In this document: positions 1-7,716 of the stretch, one piece after another
Numbering within the stretch: position 1 is the stretch's first letter
Layout of the letters: the number at the start of each line of letters is the position of its first letter
Source of the DNA: a virus
DNA: 34,457 nt
IMG/VR virus record: IMGVR_UViG_3300032289_001367
Span: 1 to 34,457 of that record
Strand: one strand, 5' to 3'
Notes under the pieces: model-generated
What the model saw: only the letters and a program-made list of their open reading frames with translations
The model's database searches: none
What the model was told of the DNA's origin: nothing
Made by a program: the position numbers and the translations under genes

Positions 1-52
1 CTTCCTGATTTTACTTTACCTGAGTTTCGTGAAAACTTAGTAGGGGGGAAAA

Positions 53-700
53 ATGCCTAATTGGGTGTTTAATCATTTATCAGTAGATGGTTCTAAAGAA
101 GACATAGCAAAATTAAAAGAGCAGGTTGGCGCAAGCATTACAACTAGATATGAAAATAAGGAAGAAGTAGAGAAGAAACCTATTTTTTCTTTTATGAATA
201 TCCTTCCACCACCAGCAGACAAGTTAGATGAATACTATGGAACTCATGGGTTCGCTGATGGAAAAAAGCAAGGTGATAGTGAATACAACTGGTATAACTT
301 TAATAATCGTGAGTGGGGAACTAAGTGGGACGCCTGCGAGGTAGAACTTCTAGAAGAAGATGAAACATCTCTTCACTATAAGTTTGATACTGCGTGGTCT
401 TCACCAACTCAGGTCATACAAAAACTGGCACAACAAAATCCCAATGTGAACATGACTTTGGAGTTTCGTGAAGAACAGGGCTGGGGAGCAGAAATAAACT
501 TTCAGGGCTCAACGACCGAAATTATTAGAGAGTGGGATATTCCATCAACTCATAAAGAAGAGATGGAAGCAAATGACAACTACTGCTGGAGATGTGAAAA
601 CTTTGATGGCGATTACGAGGACCTTTATGACGATTGTCCTGAGAACCTGAAGCCAATAGAACTTTACGCCAAGCAGGATTTGGTCTTGACAAAGGAATAA
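53..700 (+). CDS. Api92-like phage protein with ferredoxin-like fold (215 aa)
   Basis: The start PNWVFNHLSVDG, the following F-x-NILPPP, the WGTKWD motif near residue 88 and the FDTAWSSP segment near residue 112 are the landmarks of the Api92-like family (DUF1281-type ferredoxin-like domain) of phages and plasmids. The molecular role of that family is not established. The C-terminal 40 residues are acidic and contain a CWRC pair and one more Cys, which may bind metal. ATG follows the strong ribosome site TAGGGGGG by 5 nt. It is first in a rightward run with the next three genes, and an 8-bp inverted repeat (705-722) follows its stop. Family call fairly sure, function unknown. Confidence 0.7.
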   Translation: MPNWVFNHLSVDGSKEDIAKLKEQVGASITTRYENKEEVEKKPIFSFMNILPPPADKLDEYYGTHGFADGKKQGDSEYNWYNFNNREWGTKWDACEVELLEEDETSLHYKFDTAWSSPTQVIQKLAQQNPNVNMTLEFREEQGWGAEINFQGSTTEIIREWDIPSTHKEEMEANDNYCWRCENFDGDYEDLYDDCPENLKPIELYAKQDLVLTKE

Positions 701-704
701 CAAT

Positions 705-722
705 TTGGTAGAGTTCTACCAA
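705..722 (+). other. Small intergenic inverted repeat
   Basis: TTGGTAGA and TCTACCAA are separated by GT just after the first stop codon. There is no T-tract, so it is more likely an mRNA-stabilising or processing hairpin than a terminator. Confidence 0.4.
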
Positions 723-745
723 GCCTAAAGAAAAGGGGAAACAAA

Positions 746-1144
746 ATGGGTGATCGTATGGTGATTGGGTTTCAGGCAAAACCTGCCGACCCAATAATTT
801 ACATCTACTCCCAATGGGGTGGAGAAGCACAAAAAGAAATCTTGGCTCATGCTTTACAAAAAGCAGAAAGTCGCTGGTCCGACTCTGACTACGCAACTCG
901 TATTTGTATCTCACAAATTGTGGGTGCTAGTTGGAACGATACTTTGGGACATGGTATTTCAGTAAATCATTTCTGCTCACCTGACTACGACACAATTCAG
1001 GTAGTTGAGTGGCACTCACGGAAAGTCTCTATTCGTGAAACCAATGACCCTGACAATGTTCTAGAGGAGATAAGTCTAGAAACCTTCTGCCAATCAGACA
1101 CGCTGGTAAAAGAGCGATTTGACAAAATAATCAAAAGTATGTAA
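746..1144 (+). CDS. Conserved phage protein of the MGDR...IYIYSQWGG type (132 aa)
   Basis: The opening MGDRMVIGF and the later IYIYSQWGG resemble a widespread uncharacterised phage family that starts MGDRxNxxF and has an IYLYSHWGG-like segment. The function of that family is unknown. The protein is soluble, mixed alpha/beta in composition, without membrane segments or an obvious catalytic motif. ATG is preceded by AAAAGGGG at 9 nt spacing. It lies 45 bp after the Api92-like gene and 47 bp before the next gene, with no promoter or terminator visible between, so co-transcription is likely. Confidence 0.65.
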   Translation: MGDRMVIGFQAKPADPIIYIYSQWGGEAQKEILAHALQKAESRWSDSDYATRICISQIVGASWNDTLGHGISVNHFCSPDYDTIQVVEWHSRKVSIRETNDPDNVLEEISLETFCQSDTLVKERFDKIIKSM

Positions 1145-1191
1145 TAATACTTATACCTAGCAAGAAACCTTAACCTAGAAAGGAAAAAGAA

Positions 1192-1647
1192 ATGCTGGAT
1201 AAAGAAAAGAAAGTGCAGGGAGTTGCGGTGTATGCCGAGTTCCGAAAGCCGGGACAAGTCATGCAGATACTTGTAACACCTGACGCATACAACACTTCGG
1301 GAAGTCTAGTTCCAATGTCTTTCCACCGAAGAGTGGTTACACCTGCTACACCTAAAAAACAATGGAGAACTACTTCCATTAACTCTAAAGAAGTAAAAGA
1401 TTTGATTGACAACAATCAACTTCTTCCTGATAGCGATAAAGATACCTTTACGGAAAATCGTATGCGCTATACAACTTCTTACTTTGACACTCTTATTTCC
1501 AATGGTTGGGCTATGGAGAAAACTCCTATCCTTACCGAAATATCTCGCCATGATGCTGATGATATTGGAAAGAGCAAAACACCTAACAAGGTAATTTATC
1601 GTATTCACATTTCTAGGAAAGCACTTGGCTTTCCTGAATTGGTATAA
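1192..1647 (+). CDS. Hypothetical protein (151 aa)
   Basis: Not recognised. It is a soluble protein with a basic first half (HRRVV, PKKQWR) and a C-terminal segment rich in His, Asp and Lys. AGAAAGG lies 9 nt upstream of ATG. It ends 18 nt before the AAA+ ATPase start, an operon-like spacing, so it may be expressed with and possibly work with the ATPase. This is context only. No domain supports a specific function. Confidence 0.6.
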   Translation: MLDKEKKVQGVAVYAEFRKPGQVMQILVTPDAYNTSGSLVPMSFHRRVVTPATPKKQWRTTSINSKEVKDLIDNNQLLPDSDKDTFTENRMRYTTSYFDTLISNGWAMEKTPILTEISRHDADDIGKSKTPNKVIYRIHISRKALGFPELV

Positions 1648-1665
1648 GGAAAAGGGGGATAAACT

Positions 1666-2718
1666 ATGAGTACTCTAAAAGAGAAATATAAAGAATTAAG
1701 TCCTAATCTTTCTCCGACCTACTGGGAAATGATTATAGATGTGGCAACGCAAGGAGTAAATGATAATGCGTCAAAGCAGTTGTCTACCAATGTGCTTCCA
1801 CAAGGTCGCTATGTTGAGAGAGCGATTGGCTCTGATAGAAAGTCACGCAAACCAAAGGCAGATGCTTTAATGAGTGTTGATGCCTTAGGTGGAGAAAGTG
1901 TCTACTTGCGTCCTAATGGTTCTGCCTACCATGCTCGCGTATGGGGTCAGAACAAAGATGTAGAAGTTCTACGCAAAGCAAGAGAAGCAACTAAGCAATC
2001 AGTTGTAACTGGTGTTGGACAACCAATGTTCGCCATGCTTTATGGAGTTCCCGGCACAGGTAAAACTGCGTTGATTGAGGCTTCTTTTGGTGAAGGTGTT
2101 CGCACACTACTTGGTAATGGTGATGTAGAAGTTGCCGACTTGATTGGTTCTTATGTCCAAACTCCTAGTGGAAACTTTGAGTGGGTGGACGGAGATTTAG
2201 TTAAGGCTGCGGAAAATGGCGAAGTTTATTTCATAGATGAGATTGGTTTGATTGACCCTAAGGTTCTTTCAGTTATTTACAATCTCATGGACGGAAAAAG
2301 AGAAATCACAATTACTGCTAATCCTGAAAGAGGAACAGTAAAATCTCACCCTGACTTCTATGTTGTCGCAGCGACAAATCCAAAGGCTCCGGGCGTAAGA
2401 CTTAGCGAAGCGTTACTATCTCGCTTTGTTGTCCAAGCAGAAATGACAACTGATTGGAACTTGGCTCGCACTTTAGGAGTTCCAACACAAATGGTTACTT
2501 GCGCACAAAACTTGTATCGCAAGGTTCTGAATAAAGAAAGAATAAGTTGGTCGCCACAGATGCGAGAACTTCTCGCCTTCCGTGACATAGCAACAACTTT
2601 CGGAACTGAGTTCGCTATCGCCAACTTAATCGCGTCAGCCCCAACTGACGATAGGGCAGTAGTCGCAGATGTTCTAACTCGCGCTTATGGGTTAGAAGCC
2701 AAGCCTGCCAAAATCTAA
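1666..2718 (+). CDS. MoxR/CobS-type AAA+ ATPase (350 aa)
   Basis: The Walker A motif GVPGTGKT is at residues 127-134, Walker B VYFIDEIG has D191/E192, sensor 1 is N238 in AATNP, and a candidate Arg finger lies in SEALLSRF (R253). This is the pattern of the MoxR/CobS/RavA branch, whose hexamers remodel partner proteins or drive metal insertion together with a VWA-domain partner. The 120 residues before the core are family-specific. ATG has AAAAGGGGG at 7 nt. The gene ends at a strong hairpin (2746-2776). The next gene, with its own promoter, encodes the expected VWA partner. ATPase assignment is secure; the client in infection is unknown. Confidence 0.93.
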   Translation: MSTLKEKYKELSPNLSPTYWEMIIDVATQGVNDNASKQLSTNVLPQGRYVERAIGSDRKSRKPKADALMSVDALGGESVYLRPNGSAYHARVWGQNKDVEVLRKAREATKQSVVTGVGQPMFAMLYGVPGTGKTALIEASFGEGVRTLLGNGDVEVADLIGSYVQTPSGNFEWVDGDLVKAAENGEVYFIDEIGLIDPKVLSVIYNLMDGKREITITANPERGTVKSHPDFYVVAATNPKAPGVRLSEALLSRFVVQAEMTTDWNLARTLGVPTQMVTCAQNLYRKVLNKERISWSPQMRELLAFRDIATTFGTEFAIANLIASAPTDDRAVVADVLTRAYGLEAKPAKI

Positions 2719-2745
2719 TTTATTAAATTAGATTGGCTGGGGGGT

Positions 2746-2776
2746 GGGGCGTATTTCTCTAGGTGAAATGCGCCCC
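2746..2776 (+). terminator. Terminator-like hairpin between ATPase and VWA genes
   Basis: A 12-bp stem GGGGCGTATTTC/GAAATGCGCCCC (one T.G pair) with a 7-nt loop is followed by CCTTATTAA. The T-tract is weak, but it sits directly before a promoter. Confidence 0.6.
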
Positions 2777-2786
2777 CCTTATTAAC

Positions 2787-2815
2787 TTGACAATGAATAC
2801 CTAGTATGCAATAAT
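2787..2815 (+). promoter_or_regulatory. Sigma-70-type promoter for the VWA gene
   Basis: TTGACA (2787-2792), 17 bp, then AATAAT (2810-2815). It lies between the hairpin and the ribosome site AAAGGGGG of the 2841 gene. Confidence 0.6.
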
Positions 2816-2840
2816 TAGATTAACAAAGGGGGTAGTAAAA

Positions 2841-4616
2841 ATGGCTCATATTAAAATGAGTGAAACTCGCGCCGAAGCCACACCTACAGAGTGGTTAGGA
2901 GTTGGTAGAGATATTGGTCAGTTAGCGAACAAGTGGTCACTTCGTGACGACCTTGTTGCCTATGTTGGACCTGGTGCTGGCGGTCCTGCGCCTGCTTGTT
3001 ACAACCCAAGCACCGCAGAAATAGAAGTAAATGTTGATGTGGCTTTCGGAAAAGGAATTAGTCCACTAGAGATTGGCGATATTTCTAATCGCGCTACTCA
3101 GTATGAGTTTCCTAAAGCAACTGGCGCAATTATTCACGAAGCGTTTCATGCTCGCTTCTCAGGTTGGTCTATGCCTAAGGCGTATGAAGAATTAGAAAAA
3201 GATGAATACAAAGCCTTAATTTTATTAGAAGAAAGTCGTATTGAGTATCAAGGAGTTATTTCTAATCCAAAGGCTCGTACCTTCCTTCGCTCTTGCGCTA
3301 TGGAAATTGTTATTGGCGATACAAAAGATATGGAAAATGAAACACAGACACAATCTTTAAGTAATCTTGTTGGTCTTGTTCATGCTCGCATTGACGCTGG
3401 CATCTTAAATGCACACGAAGTTAAAGATGTAACCACACTTGTTGAGAACCAACTTGGTGTTGATGTTGTTTCTAAGTTGAGAGAAGTAGTTCGCAAAGCA
3501 CAACTCCATGACAATCACAGAGATGCTACAGAACTTTATCCACTAGCAAAAGAGTGGGCGAAGATTGTTCGTGATACTGCTAAAGAGCGTGGAGATGAAA
3601 GTAATCAAGAAGGTGCGAATATACCTAAGGAACTTCTTAAAGCAATCTTAGGCGCACTTGGAGAAGCAAGTAGTTCAGTAGAACTAAATAACTTTGGTGA
3701 ACTTGCCGACCAAGAACAATCTGAAGATTGGAAAGAAGAAGTTAAGGCTAAGGCTTCTGAGGCTGAAGAGCAGAAAGAAAATGAAGAAGTTGCTAAGAAA
3801 GTATTTAGTAAAAGTTCAGGTCCTGCTAACTCAGGTACACGAAGTGTTTTAACTGAGAGTAGAGAACCTACCTTTGAGGAACTTCGTGCTTCTTTAATTA
3901 TTGGCGAAGCACTAGAAAAAGCCAAGTATCGCGAAAGAGATGAGATGCAGGTTTCTAGTATCGTGCCACCCGGAAGACTTCGCGCTCGCGCTATTGTCCA
4001 AAATACTGCCTATCGTGCAAGGGGACAAATGGCACAAGCAAAACCTTTCCGTAGAACAGTTCGTAAGCACACAGACGAGCCAACTCTTAATGTCGGTGTA
4101 ATGGTTGATATTTCAGGTTCTATGGGAAGTGCTATGAACCCAATGGCAACAACTGCGTGGGTAATGAGCGAAGCAGTAAATCGTATTCAGGGCAACTGCG
4201 CTATGGTTTATTACGGAAATGATGTGTTCCCAACTTTATCTATTGGACAAAGATTGGATAGAGTAAATGTTTATTCTGCTTCGGACGGCATGGAAAAGTT
4301 TAATAAAGCCTTCCAAGCGTTGGACGGCTCACTAAATCTACTTAATGGAAATGGCGCAAGACTTCTCGTAATTGTTTCGGACGGAGAATACACTCCTGAA
4401 GAAACTAAAAAAGCAAAAGAAATTATGGAGAAATGTAAAGCGTCAGGCGTTGCGGTTTTATGGTTGCCATTTGATAACGGCAGAGGCGCGAAAGATATTG
4501 GTGGAGATTATGCCGAGATTGTTTTAGATATAAATCAACCTGCGGAAACTGCCGAAGTTATTGGTAGGTCGGCGCAAGCGGTTATGACAAGAATTGGTGA
4601 GCGCGAAAGTGCTTAA
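2841..4616 (+). CDS. VWA-domain protein with HExxH motif, CobT-like (591 aa)
   Basis: The N-terminal half carries H99-E-A-F-H103 in AIIHEAFHARF, a zinc-peptidase-like HExxH. Residues about 255-340 are highly charged and probably disordered. The C-terminal third is a von Willebrand A domain with a complete MIDAS start DISGS (D423, S425, S427) and a later VSDGEY. VWA proteins of this kind partner with MoxR ATPases, as in CobT/CobS or RavA/ViaA. Here the ATPase is the gene just upstream. Whether HExxH is catalytic or structural cannot be told. ATG has AAAGGGGG 8-9 nt upstream. It is followed by a long hairpin at 4625-4664. Confidence 0.88.
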   Translation: MAHIKMSETRAEATPTEWLGVGRDIGQLANKWSLRDDLVAYVGPGAGGPAPACYNPSTAEIEVNVDVAFGKGISPLEIGDISNRATQYEFPKATGAIIHEAFHARFSGWSMPKAYEELEKDEYKALILLEESRIEYQGVISNPKARTFLRSCAMEIVIGDTKDMENETQTQSLSNLVGLVHARIDAGILNAHEVKDVTTLVENQLGVDVVSKLREVVRKAQLHDNHRDATELYPLAKEWAKIVRDTAKERGDESNQEGANIPKELLKAILGALGEASSSVELNNFGELADQEQSEDWKEEVKAKASEAEEQKENEEVAKKVFSKSSGPANSGTRSVLTESREPTFEELRASLIIGEALEKAKYRERDEMQVSSIVPPGRLRARAIVQNTAYRARGQMAQAKPFRRTVRKHTDEPTLNVGVMVDISGSMGSAMNPMATTAWVMSEAVNRIQGNCAMVYYGNDVFPTLSIGQRLDRVNVYSASDGMEKFNKAFQALDGSLNLLNGNGARLLVIVSDGEYTPEETKKAKEIMEKCKASGVAVLWLPFDNGRGAKDIGGDYAEIVLDINQPAETAEVIGRSAQAVMTRIGERESA

Positions 4617-4624
4617 CCAAAAAG

Positions 4625-4664
4625 AGCGAGTGGAACTCCTACCCCTTTGGAGTTCCACTTCGCT
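4625..4664 (+). other. Long intergenic hairpin
   Basis: A 15-bp stem interrupted by one bulged T pairs 4625-4639 with 4649-4664. The loop and the 3' flank both contain TACCCCTTTG. No T-tract follows, so RNA processing or transcript stabilisation fits better than intrinsic termination. Confidence 0.55.
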
Positions 4665-4686
4665 ACCCCTTTGCAGCAGCGGCGAA

Positions 4687-4701
4687 AGCAAAAAGTAAAA
4701 A
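4687..4701 (+). repeat. K repeat, solo copy overlapping a start codon
   Basis: Exact AGCAAAAAGTAAAAA. Its last A is the A of the ATG at 4701. Confidence 0.8.
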
Positions 4702-5138
4702 TGAAAAAATATCAGGTGCGGGACGAAAGTAACTTTGTTGTTAAATACGCACCCCATGTAGTGCCTTCCGTTGCCACAAGATTTGATGCTTGTTTTTATG
4801 CTGGTGAAGGTTTCATAGGTACAGTTTCTTATGAAGGCTTTGCCGTTGAGATTTTCTGTGACGGAGATACAAAGATACATAACCGAAAGACAGACGAGTA
4901 CTACACGGGTGGTTCGGATTTAATACGGGGTGGCTTTGATACGGACAGTAAGTTTAATGACGCGGTAGAGAACGAAACTTTAATTGTGGATATGAACTCT
5001 TGGTTTGACCTTTACTGCTACGGAGAACACCTTGATGCGGTAACCCACACTTTAGATGATGCTCTTTATGTGGCAAAAAATTATGTCTATAAGGAGTATT
5101 TTGATGCGGAGACGCTTGTTGATATGCTTGACAAATAA
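4701..5138 (+). CDS. Hypothetical protein (145 aa)
   Basis: Not recognised. Acidic soluble protein rich in Tyr, Phe and Asp, with several Cys. I chose ATG 4701 because an upstream TTG in frame (4647) would place the start inside the 4625-4664 hairpin. However, 4701 has no good ribosome site: the upstream bases are the K repeat. It ends 42 nt before the next gene. It could be translated by read-in from the VWA gene or by a weak start. Confidence 0.6.
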   Translation: MKKYQVRDESNFVVKYAPHVVPSVATRFDACFYAGEGFIGTVSYEGFAVEIFCDGDTKIHNRKTDEYYTGGSDLIRGGFDTDSKFNDAVENETLIVDMNSWFDLYCYGEHLDAVTHTLDDALYVAKNYVYKEYFDAETLVDMLDK

Positions 5139-5180
5139 AGATTATTCTGAAATAATATGTCTAAAGGGAAAGGGAAAATT

Positions 5181-5402
5181 ATGGCAAGCAACACAACAGT
5201 TTTAATGCGGACACCGACCTGCGTTATGTGCGGTAAGGGAGGCTTCGTAGAAGTTTCTTCTGAAGGATATATGGCACGCAAAAGGGGTGCGTTTGTACAA
5301 GACGCTTTTTCTGAACTGGATATGTCTTTAAGGGAACAGATTATTTCAGGAACTCATCCCAAATGCTGGGATAGTATGGTGGCAGGATTGGAGAACGAAT
5401 AA
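5181..5402 (+). CDS. Conserved phage zinc-knuckle protein (73 aa)
   Basis: The sequence has TPTCVMCGKGG near the start, then VQDAFSELDMSLREQIISGTH and a final KCWD. This resembles a small uncharacterised family common in actinobacterial phages (CxxC zinc knuckle followed by an IQDAFPxL..RE..ISGxxxxCW segment). It probably binds one metal ion through the CxxC and perhaps the later Cys. ATG 5181 is preferred to 5157 because AAAGGGAAAGGG precedes it. The stop overlaps the next start (TAATG), suggesting translational coupling. Confidence 0.65.
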   Translation: MASNTTVLMRTPTCVMCGKGGFVEVSSEGYMARKRGAFVQDAFSELDMSLREQIISGTHPKCWDSMVAGLENE

Positions 5403-5539
5403 TGGTAACTTGCAAAAGTTGCGGTTGGGGTATCACAGCCGACTTTGACTTGTGGGTAGACAACATGGGCGGTGCGGTTTGCTTCTGGGATAGAGGCGTA
5501 GAAAAACCACACTACCCACGAGTACTGGTATCGGCGTAA
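5402..5539 (+). CDS. Small CxxC protein (45 aa)
   Basis: It starts at the ATG of a TAATG overlap with the preceding gene. It begins MVTCKSCGWGI, one zinc-ribbon-like half-site, and contains a later single Cys and Trp/Asp-rich middle. Too short for a family call. The overlap with a conserved gene and the Cys pattern support it as real. A K repeat starts immediately after its stop. Confidence 0.5.
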   Translation: MVTCKSCGWGITADFDLWVDNMGGAVCFWDRGVEKPHYPRVLVSA

Positions 5540-5540
5540 A

Positions 5541-5555
5541 AGCAAAAAGTAAAAA
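5541..5555 (+). repeat. K repeat, solo intergenic copy
   Basis: Exact AGCAAAAAGTAAAAA one base after a stop codon and 22 bp upstream of the -35 of the DUF3846 promoter. Confidence 0.8.
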
Positions 5556-5576
5556 TTAAAGACTTGCGGTCAGTAC

Positions 5577-5605
5577 TTGACTTCTTTGTTTTTAGTTGTT
5601 ACTAT
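5577..5605 (+). promoter_or_regulatory. Promoter for the DUF3846 gene
   Basis: TTGACT (5577-5582), 17 bp, TACTAT (5600-5605), 29 nt before the ATG at 5634. Confidence 0.65.
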
Positions 5606-5633
5606 TGAGCCAACAACAAGTAAAGGGGGAAAA

Positions 5634-6008
5634 ATGGAAAAGCAAAAAGCAGTAATCATTACAACAGACGGAGACAAATCCGTCGTTGAGTTTGATTTTG
5701 GTAAGTCTTACCAACTACTAAGTGATGCCGTTGGTGGCATGATCGAGTGTGTTGGTTTAGAGGACGCAGATGTGTGGTGCAACGAAAACGGCATCGCTGA
5801 AGGTCTGCCCCTAAACATGATTGCTTCGGCTATCTACTCAGATGCCTTTAACGCTAGTAATCCAATTCTCGGTAATGTGATTATTACTGGTAGTTGTGAT
5901 GATGAGGGTGAGACTTTAGGTCTTACTGATGAGCAAGTTGCTTACTGGCTGAACTACGATAAAAAAGTTATACCTGCTTCTTTCCTACTGAGCGGTATGT
6001 ATATCTAA
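5634..6008 (+). CDS. DUF3846 family protein (124 aa)
   Basis: The run YQLLSDAVGGMIECV near residue 24, followed by a NENG..EGLPLN segment and a late NPILGNVIITG, matches the DUF3846 family found in phages and actinobacteria (function unknown). ATG 5634 has TAAAGGGGG at 4-5 nt. An upstream in-frame TTG (5577) is rejected because it overlaps the -35 box. The gene is monocistronic: it has its own promoter and a 12-bp terminator directly after it. Confidence 0.72.
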   Translation: MEKQKAVIITTDGDKSVVEFDFGKSYQLLSDAVGGMIECVGLEDADVWCNENGIAEGLPLNMIASAIYSDAFNASNPILGNVIITGSCDDEGETLGLTDEQVAYWLNYDKKVIPASFLLSGMYI

Positions 6009-6023
6009 AAACTTCCCGAAAAA

Positions 6024-6059
6024 AGAAGATCTGGCTAACGCTAGGTCTTCTTTTTTTTT
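6024..6059 (+). terminator. Intrinsic terminator after DUF3846 gene
   Basis: A 12-bp stem AGAAGATCTGGC/GCTAGGTCTTCT (including G.T pairs) with loop TAAC and nine T. Confidence 0.9.
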
Positions 6060-6061
6060 GT

Positions 6062-6140
6062 AAAAGTTGTTTGGAAGTCTGCGGCTCCAGGAAATCTGGC
6101 ATAGCAAAAAGTAAAAAAAGCACGGGGCTACCGCTGCGGG
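6062..6140 (+). repeat. Composite K-M2 intergenic module A
   Basis: M2 word AAAAGTTGTTTGG (6062-6074), 28 bp, K word (6103-6117, exact). Between them lies CCAG-GAAAT-CTGG, a 4-bp stem-loop. After K, CGG-GGCTA-CCG forms another small hairpin. There is no ORF between 6009 and 6254: the interval holds a terminator, this module, an inverted copy of the GTCAGGAAAGT word (6159-6169) and a promoter. Confidence 0.7.
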
Positions 6141-6177
6141 GGTATAAAAGTATTTTAGACTTTCCTGACTTTTAGAC

Positions 6178-6206
6178 TTGACTTCCCTGAAATAGTCGTG
6201 TATTGT
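6178..6206 (+). promoter_or_regulatory. Promoter for the 6255 gene
   Basis: TTGACT (6178-6183), 17 bp, TATTGT (6201-6206). ACTTTCCTGAC, the reverse complement of a word shared by three other promoters, lies 8 bp upstream of the -35. Confidence 0.6.
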
Positions 6207-6254
6207 CCGTTATGTAAGTGAGAAACTCTCTCTTACCGAAAGGAAAAGACACAA

Positions 6255-6659
6255 ATGACAAATACAGTCAAAGGTGTTGTAGATACAGTAGTCGCGGTTC
6301 GCACTACTACTACAACTATCAAGAACGATACGAAAGTAGTCGCTCTTGACCAAACTAACGCCAAAGAACTTTTAGAAAAGTTTGAGGCAAACAAGGCAGA
6401 TAAGGCAACCTTAGAAGCCCAATACAAGGCACTACAAGCCGAAATCTATTCACTTCTTGGATACAAGAAGGTTGGCGACAAGTGGATCGGTGTCGCAGAT
6501 GAAGGCACTATTGACGGAGTTTCCGTTGTTAAAGTAGGAACACAAACTCGTACAAACTTTGATAAAGAAAAGTTTTTACAGGAAAACCCTGAACTCCTAC
6601 CGCTAGTTGAGGCTTTCACTTCAGAAAGCACCAACACAGTACTAAAAACAACTCGGTAA
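6255..6659 (+). CDS. Hypothetical phage protein with central coiled coil (134 aa)
   Basis: The N-terminal 30 residues are rich in Thr and Val. Residues 33-70 are predicted helical (KELLEKFEANKADKATLEAQ and after), followed by a small domain with GYKKVGDKWIG. The end, RTNFDKEKFLQENPEL with a Thr-rich tail, resembles small proteins of unknown function in phages. ATG has GAAAGGAAAAG upstream. The gene has its own promoter and a GC-rich terminator 13 nt after the stop. No function assigned. Confidence 0.6.
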   Translation: MTNTVKGVVDTVVAVRTTTTTIKNDTKVVALDQTNAKELLEKFEANKADKATLEAQYKALQAEIYSLLGYKKVGDKWIGVADEGTIDGVSVVKVGTQTRTNFDKEKFLQENPELLPLVEAFTSESTNTVLKTTR

Positions 6660-6671
6660 TAATTAAAAAGG

Positions 6672-6702
6672 AAGCCCCCCGCACTCGGCGGGGGGTTTCT
6701 TA
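6672..6702 (+). terminator. GC-rich terminator
   Basis: An 11-bp stem around six C and six G, loop ACTCG, followed by TTTCTT. It also lies only 17 nt before the next ATG, so it must be partly read through or the next gene has a cryptic promoter. Confidence 0.75.
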
Positions 6703-6718
6703 AAACAAAGGGGCAAAA

Positions 6719-7183
6719 ATGAGTACAAAGACAATAACAATAGGTGAGGCAGTAAGATCTCTTAACTTTCTTGCTACTAACTTTATGGAAACAAAAGAGT
6801 TAGATAAAGAAGCGCTAGAAATATCTAGTAAAGCAATAAGTAAAAATCTACTTGTTCGCGATTATTTTCTAGGTATGCCACAAGACTTCGGATTAACTTT
6901 TATGATTTCTCTATGTAAGAAAATGATAGAGGAAGTTAATCAGTCCGAACTTGTTAATCTCTATGCGGTTCACTCTGCTTTTCTTTATGAGAGTGGGGAT
7001 AAGGAACTTTCTATCTACAACTTAAACAAAGCGCTAGAGATAGATAGCGAACACTCACTAACAAGACTTCTAGCCCGTGTCTACCAACACCAATGGGAGT
7101 CAGCAGGTTTCTTTGAGATGAGAAACGAACTACACAGTAAGGTAATTGTTCGCACAAAGGAAAACGCGGAAACAGAAATCTAA
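6719..7183 (+). CDS. Possible DUF4192/TPR-like protein (154 aa)
   Basis: All-helical composition. The segment ALEIDSEHSLTRLLARVY preceded by SGDKELSIYNLNK looks like one tetratricopeptide-type hairpin, or the C-terminal half of the actinobacterial DUF4192 family, which has a similar G..-A..AL..DP..RLA.LL pattern. The rest is not recognised. ATG follows AAAGGGG at 7 nt. A strong terminator follows the stop. The DUF4192 resemblance is an inference from a short segment and could be generic TPR similarity. Confidence 0.55.
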   Translation: MSTKTITIGEAVRSLNFLATNFMETKELDKEALEISSKAISKNLLVRDYFLGMPQDFGLTFMISLCKKMIEEVNQSELVNLYAVHSAFLYESGDKELSIYNLNKALEIDSEHSLTRLLARVYQHQWESAGFFEMRNELHSKVIVRTKENAETEI

Positions 7184-7200
7184 AAATAAAAAAAAAGAAG

Positions 7201-7227
7201 CCCTGCTCACAGAGCAGGGTTTTTTTT
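7201..7227 (+). terminator. Intrinsic terminator
   Basis: CCCTGCTC-ACA-GAGCAGGG followed by eight T. Confidence 0.95.
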
Positions 7228-7251
7228 ATGTCAACGCAGCGGCTAAGTTAA

Positions 7252-7346
7252 TTTTTACTTTTTGCTAATCTTCTGCCGCTGCGCGGCTAAGTAAAAACAA
7301 CTTGGGAAGTCAAACCCCAGAAAACCTTGACCAAAAAAATGTTAAG
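7252..7346 (-). repeat. Composite K-M2-M3 intergenic module B
   Basis: K word in reverse (7252-7266, exact), 25 bp, M2 in reverse (TAAAAACAACTT, 7292-7303), 29 bp, M3 AAAAAAATGTTAAG (7333-7346, forward). A GCCGC-TGC-GCGGC stem-loop lies between K and M2. M3 overlaps the spacer of the promoter at 7327-7355. The 7184-7446 interval has no ORF and holds terminator, module and leader. Confidence 0.75.
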
Positions 7347-7355
7347 TCTTATAGA
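7327..7355 (+). promoter_or_regulatory. Promoter for the 7447 gene
   Basis: TTGACC (7327-7332), 17 bp, TATAGA (7350-7355). The implied leader of about 85 nt contains a GGAGA/TCTCC hairpin (7408-7422). A second, less likely TTGACT lies at 7373. Confidence 0.5.
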
Positions 7356-7446
7356 GTGATATACATCTCATTGACTTTTACCCTGTTTTTTCGTTTACCT
7401 ATATAGAGGAGAAAATATCTCCTTTGTAAAAGAAAGCAGGAATATC

Positions 7447-7662
7447 ATGGAACTAAATGACTTAGAGGACTATCTACAAACCGCCCAAGCCCGTCCTATC
7501 GAGCCAGCAAAACCTTTGGAGGGTAGGGTCTATAAGAAAAGACTTGCTAAGCCTTCTCAGGTGTGTGGGTGCGGTCAGAAGTTATCCATAGCCAATACGG
7601 AGAAAACTTGCTTCTCGTGCCGTAGGTTGGGGGTAGTTGACTATAATCAGTTTTTTCGATAA
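7447..7662 (+). CDS. Zinc-ribbon miniprotein (71 aa)
   Basis: The C-terminal half has CGCGQ, then CFSCR after 13 residues, a CxC...CxxC zinc-ribbon arrangement. The N-terminal half is acidic, and a basic linker RVYKKRLAKP leads into the knuckle. Such small zinc proteins in phages often bind nucleic acid or host transcription proteins, but nothing here identifies the target. ATG has AAAGCAGGA at 7 nt. The leader contains a GGAG-sequestering hairpin upstream. Confidence 0.65.
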   Translation: MELNDLEDYLQTAQARPIEPAKPLEGRVYKKRLAKPSQVCGCGQKLSIANTEKTCFSCRRLGVVDYNQFFR

Positions 7663-7716
7663 GATCCACTTTGTAAGTGAATATCATTCTCCTACTAAAA
7701 GAAAAGAGGCAACACA

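Noticed and set aside
1-60. Open frame from the left edge ending at TAA 58-60, a possible tail of an upstream gene
   Set aside because: Only 19 codons are visible and another frame is also open for a while. Overlap with the next start is plausible but not evidence enough.
525-914. Reverse-strand ORF spanning the first two genes
   Set aside because: It crosses the intergenic hairpin and both genes; no initiation signal on the reverse strand.
7408-7422. GGAGA/TCTCC leader hairpin as a riboswitch or thermosensor
   Set aside because: The GGAG it hides lies about 35 nt from the start codon and the real ribosome site (AAAGCAGGA) is free. Kept only as a note in the gene entry.
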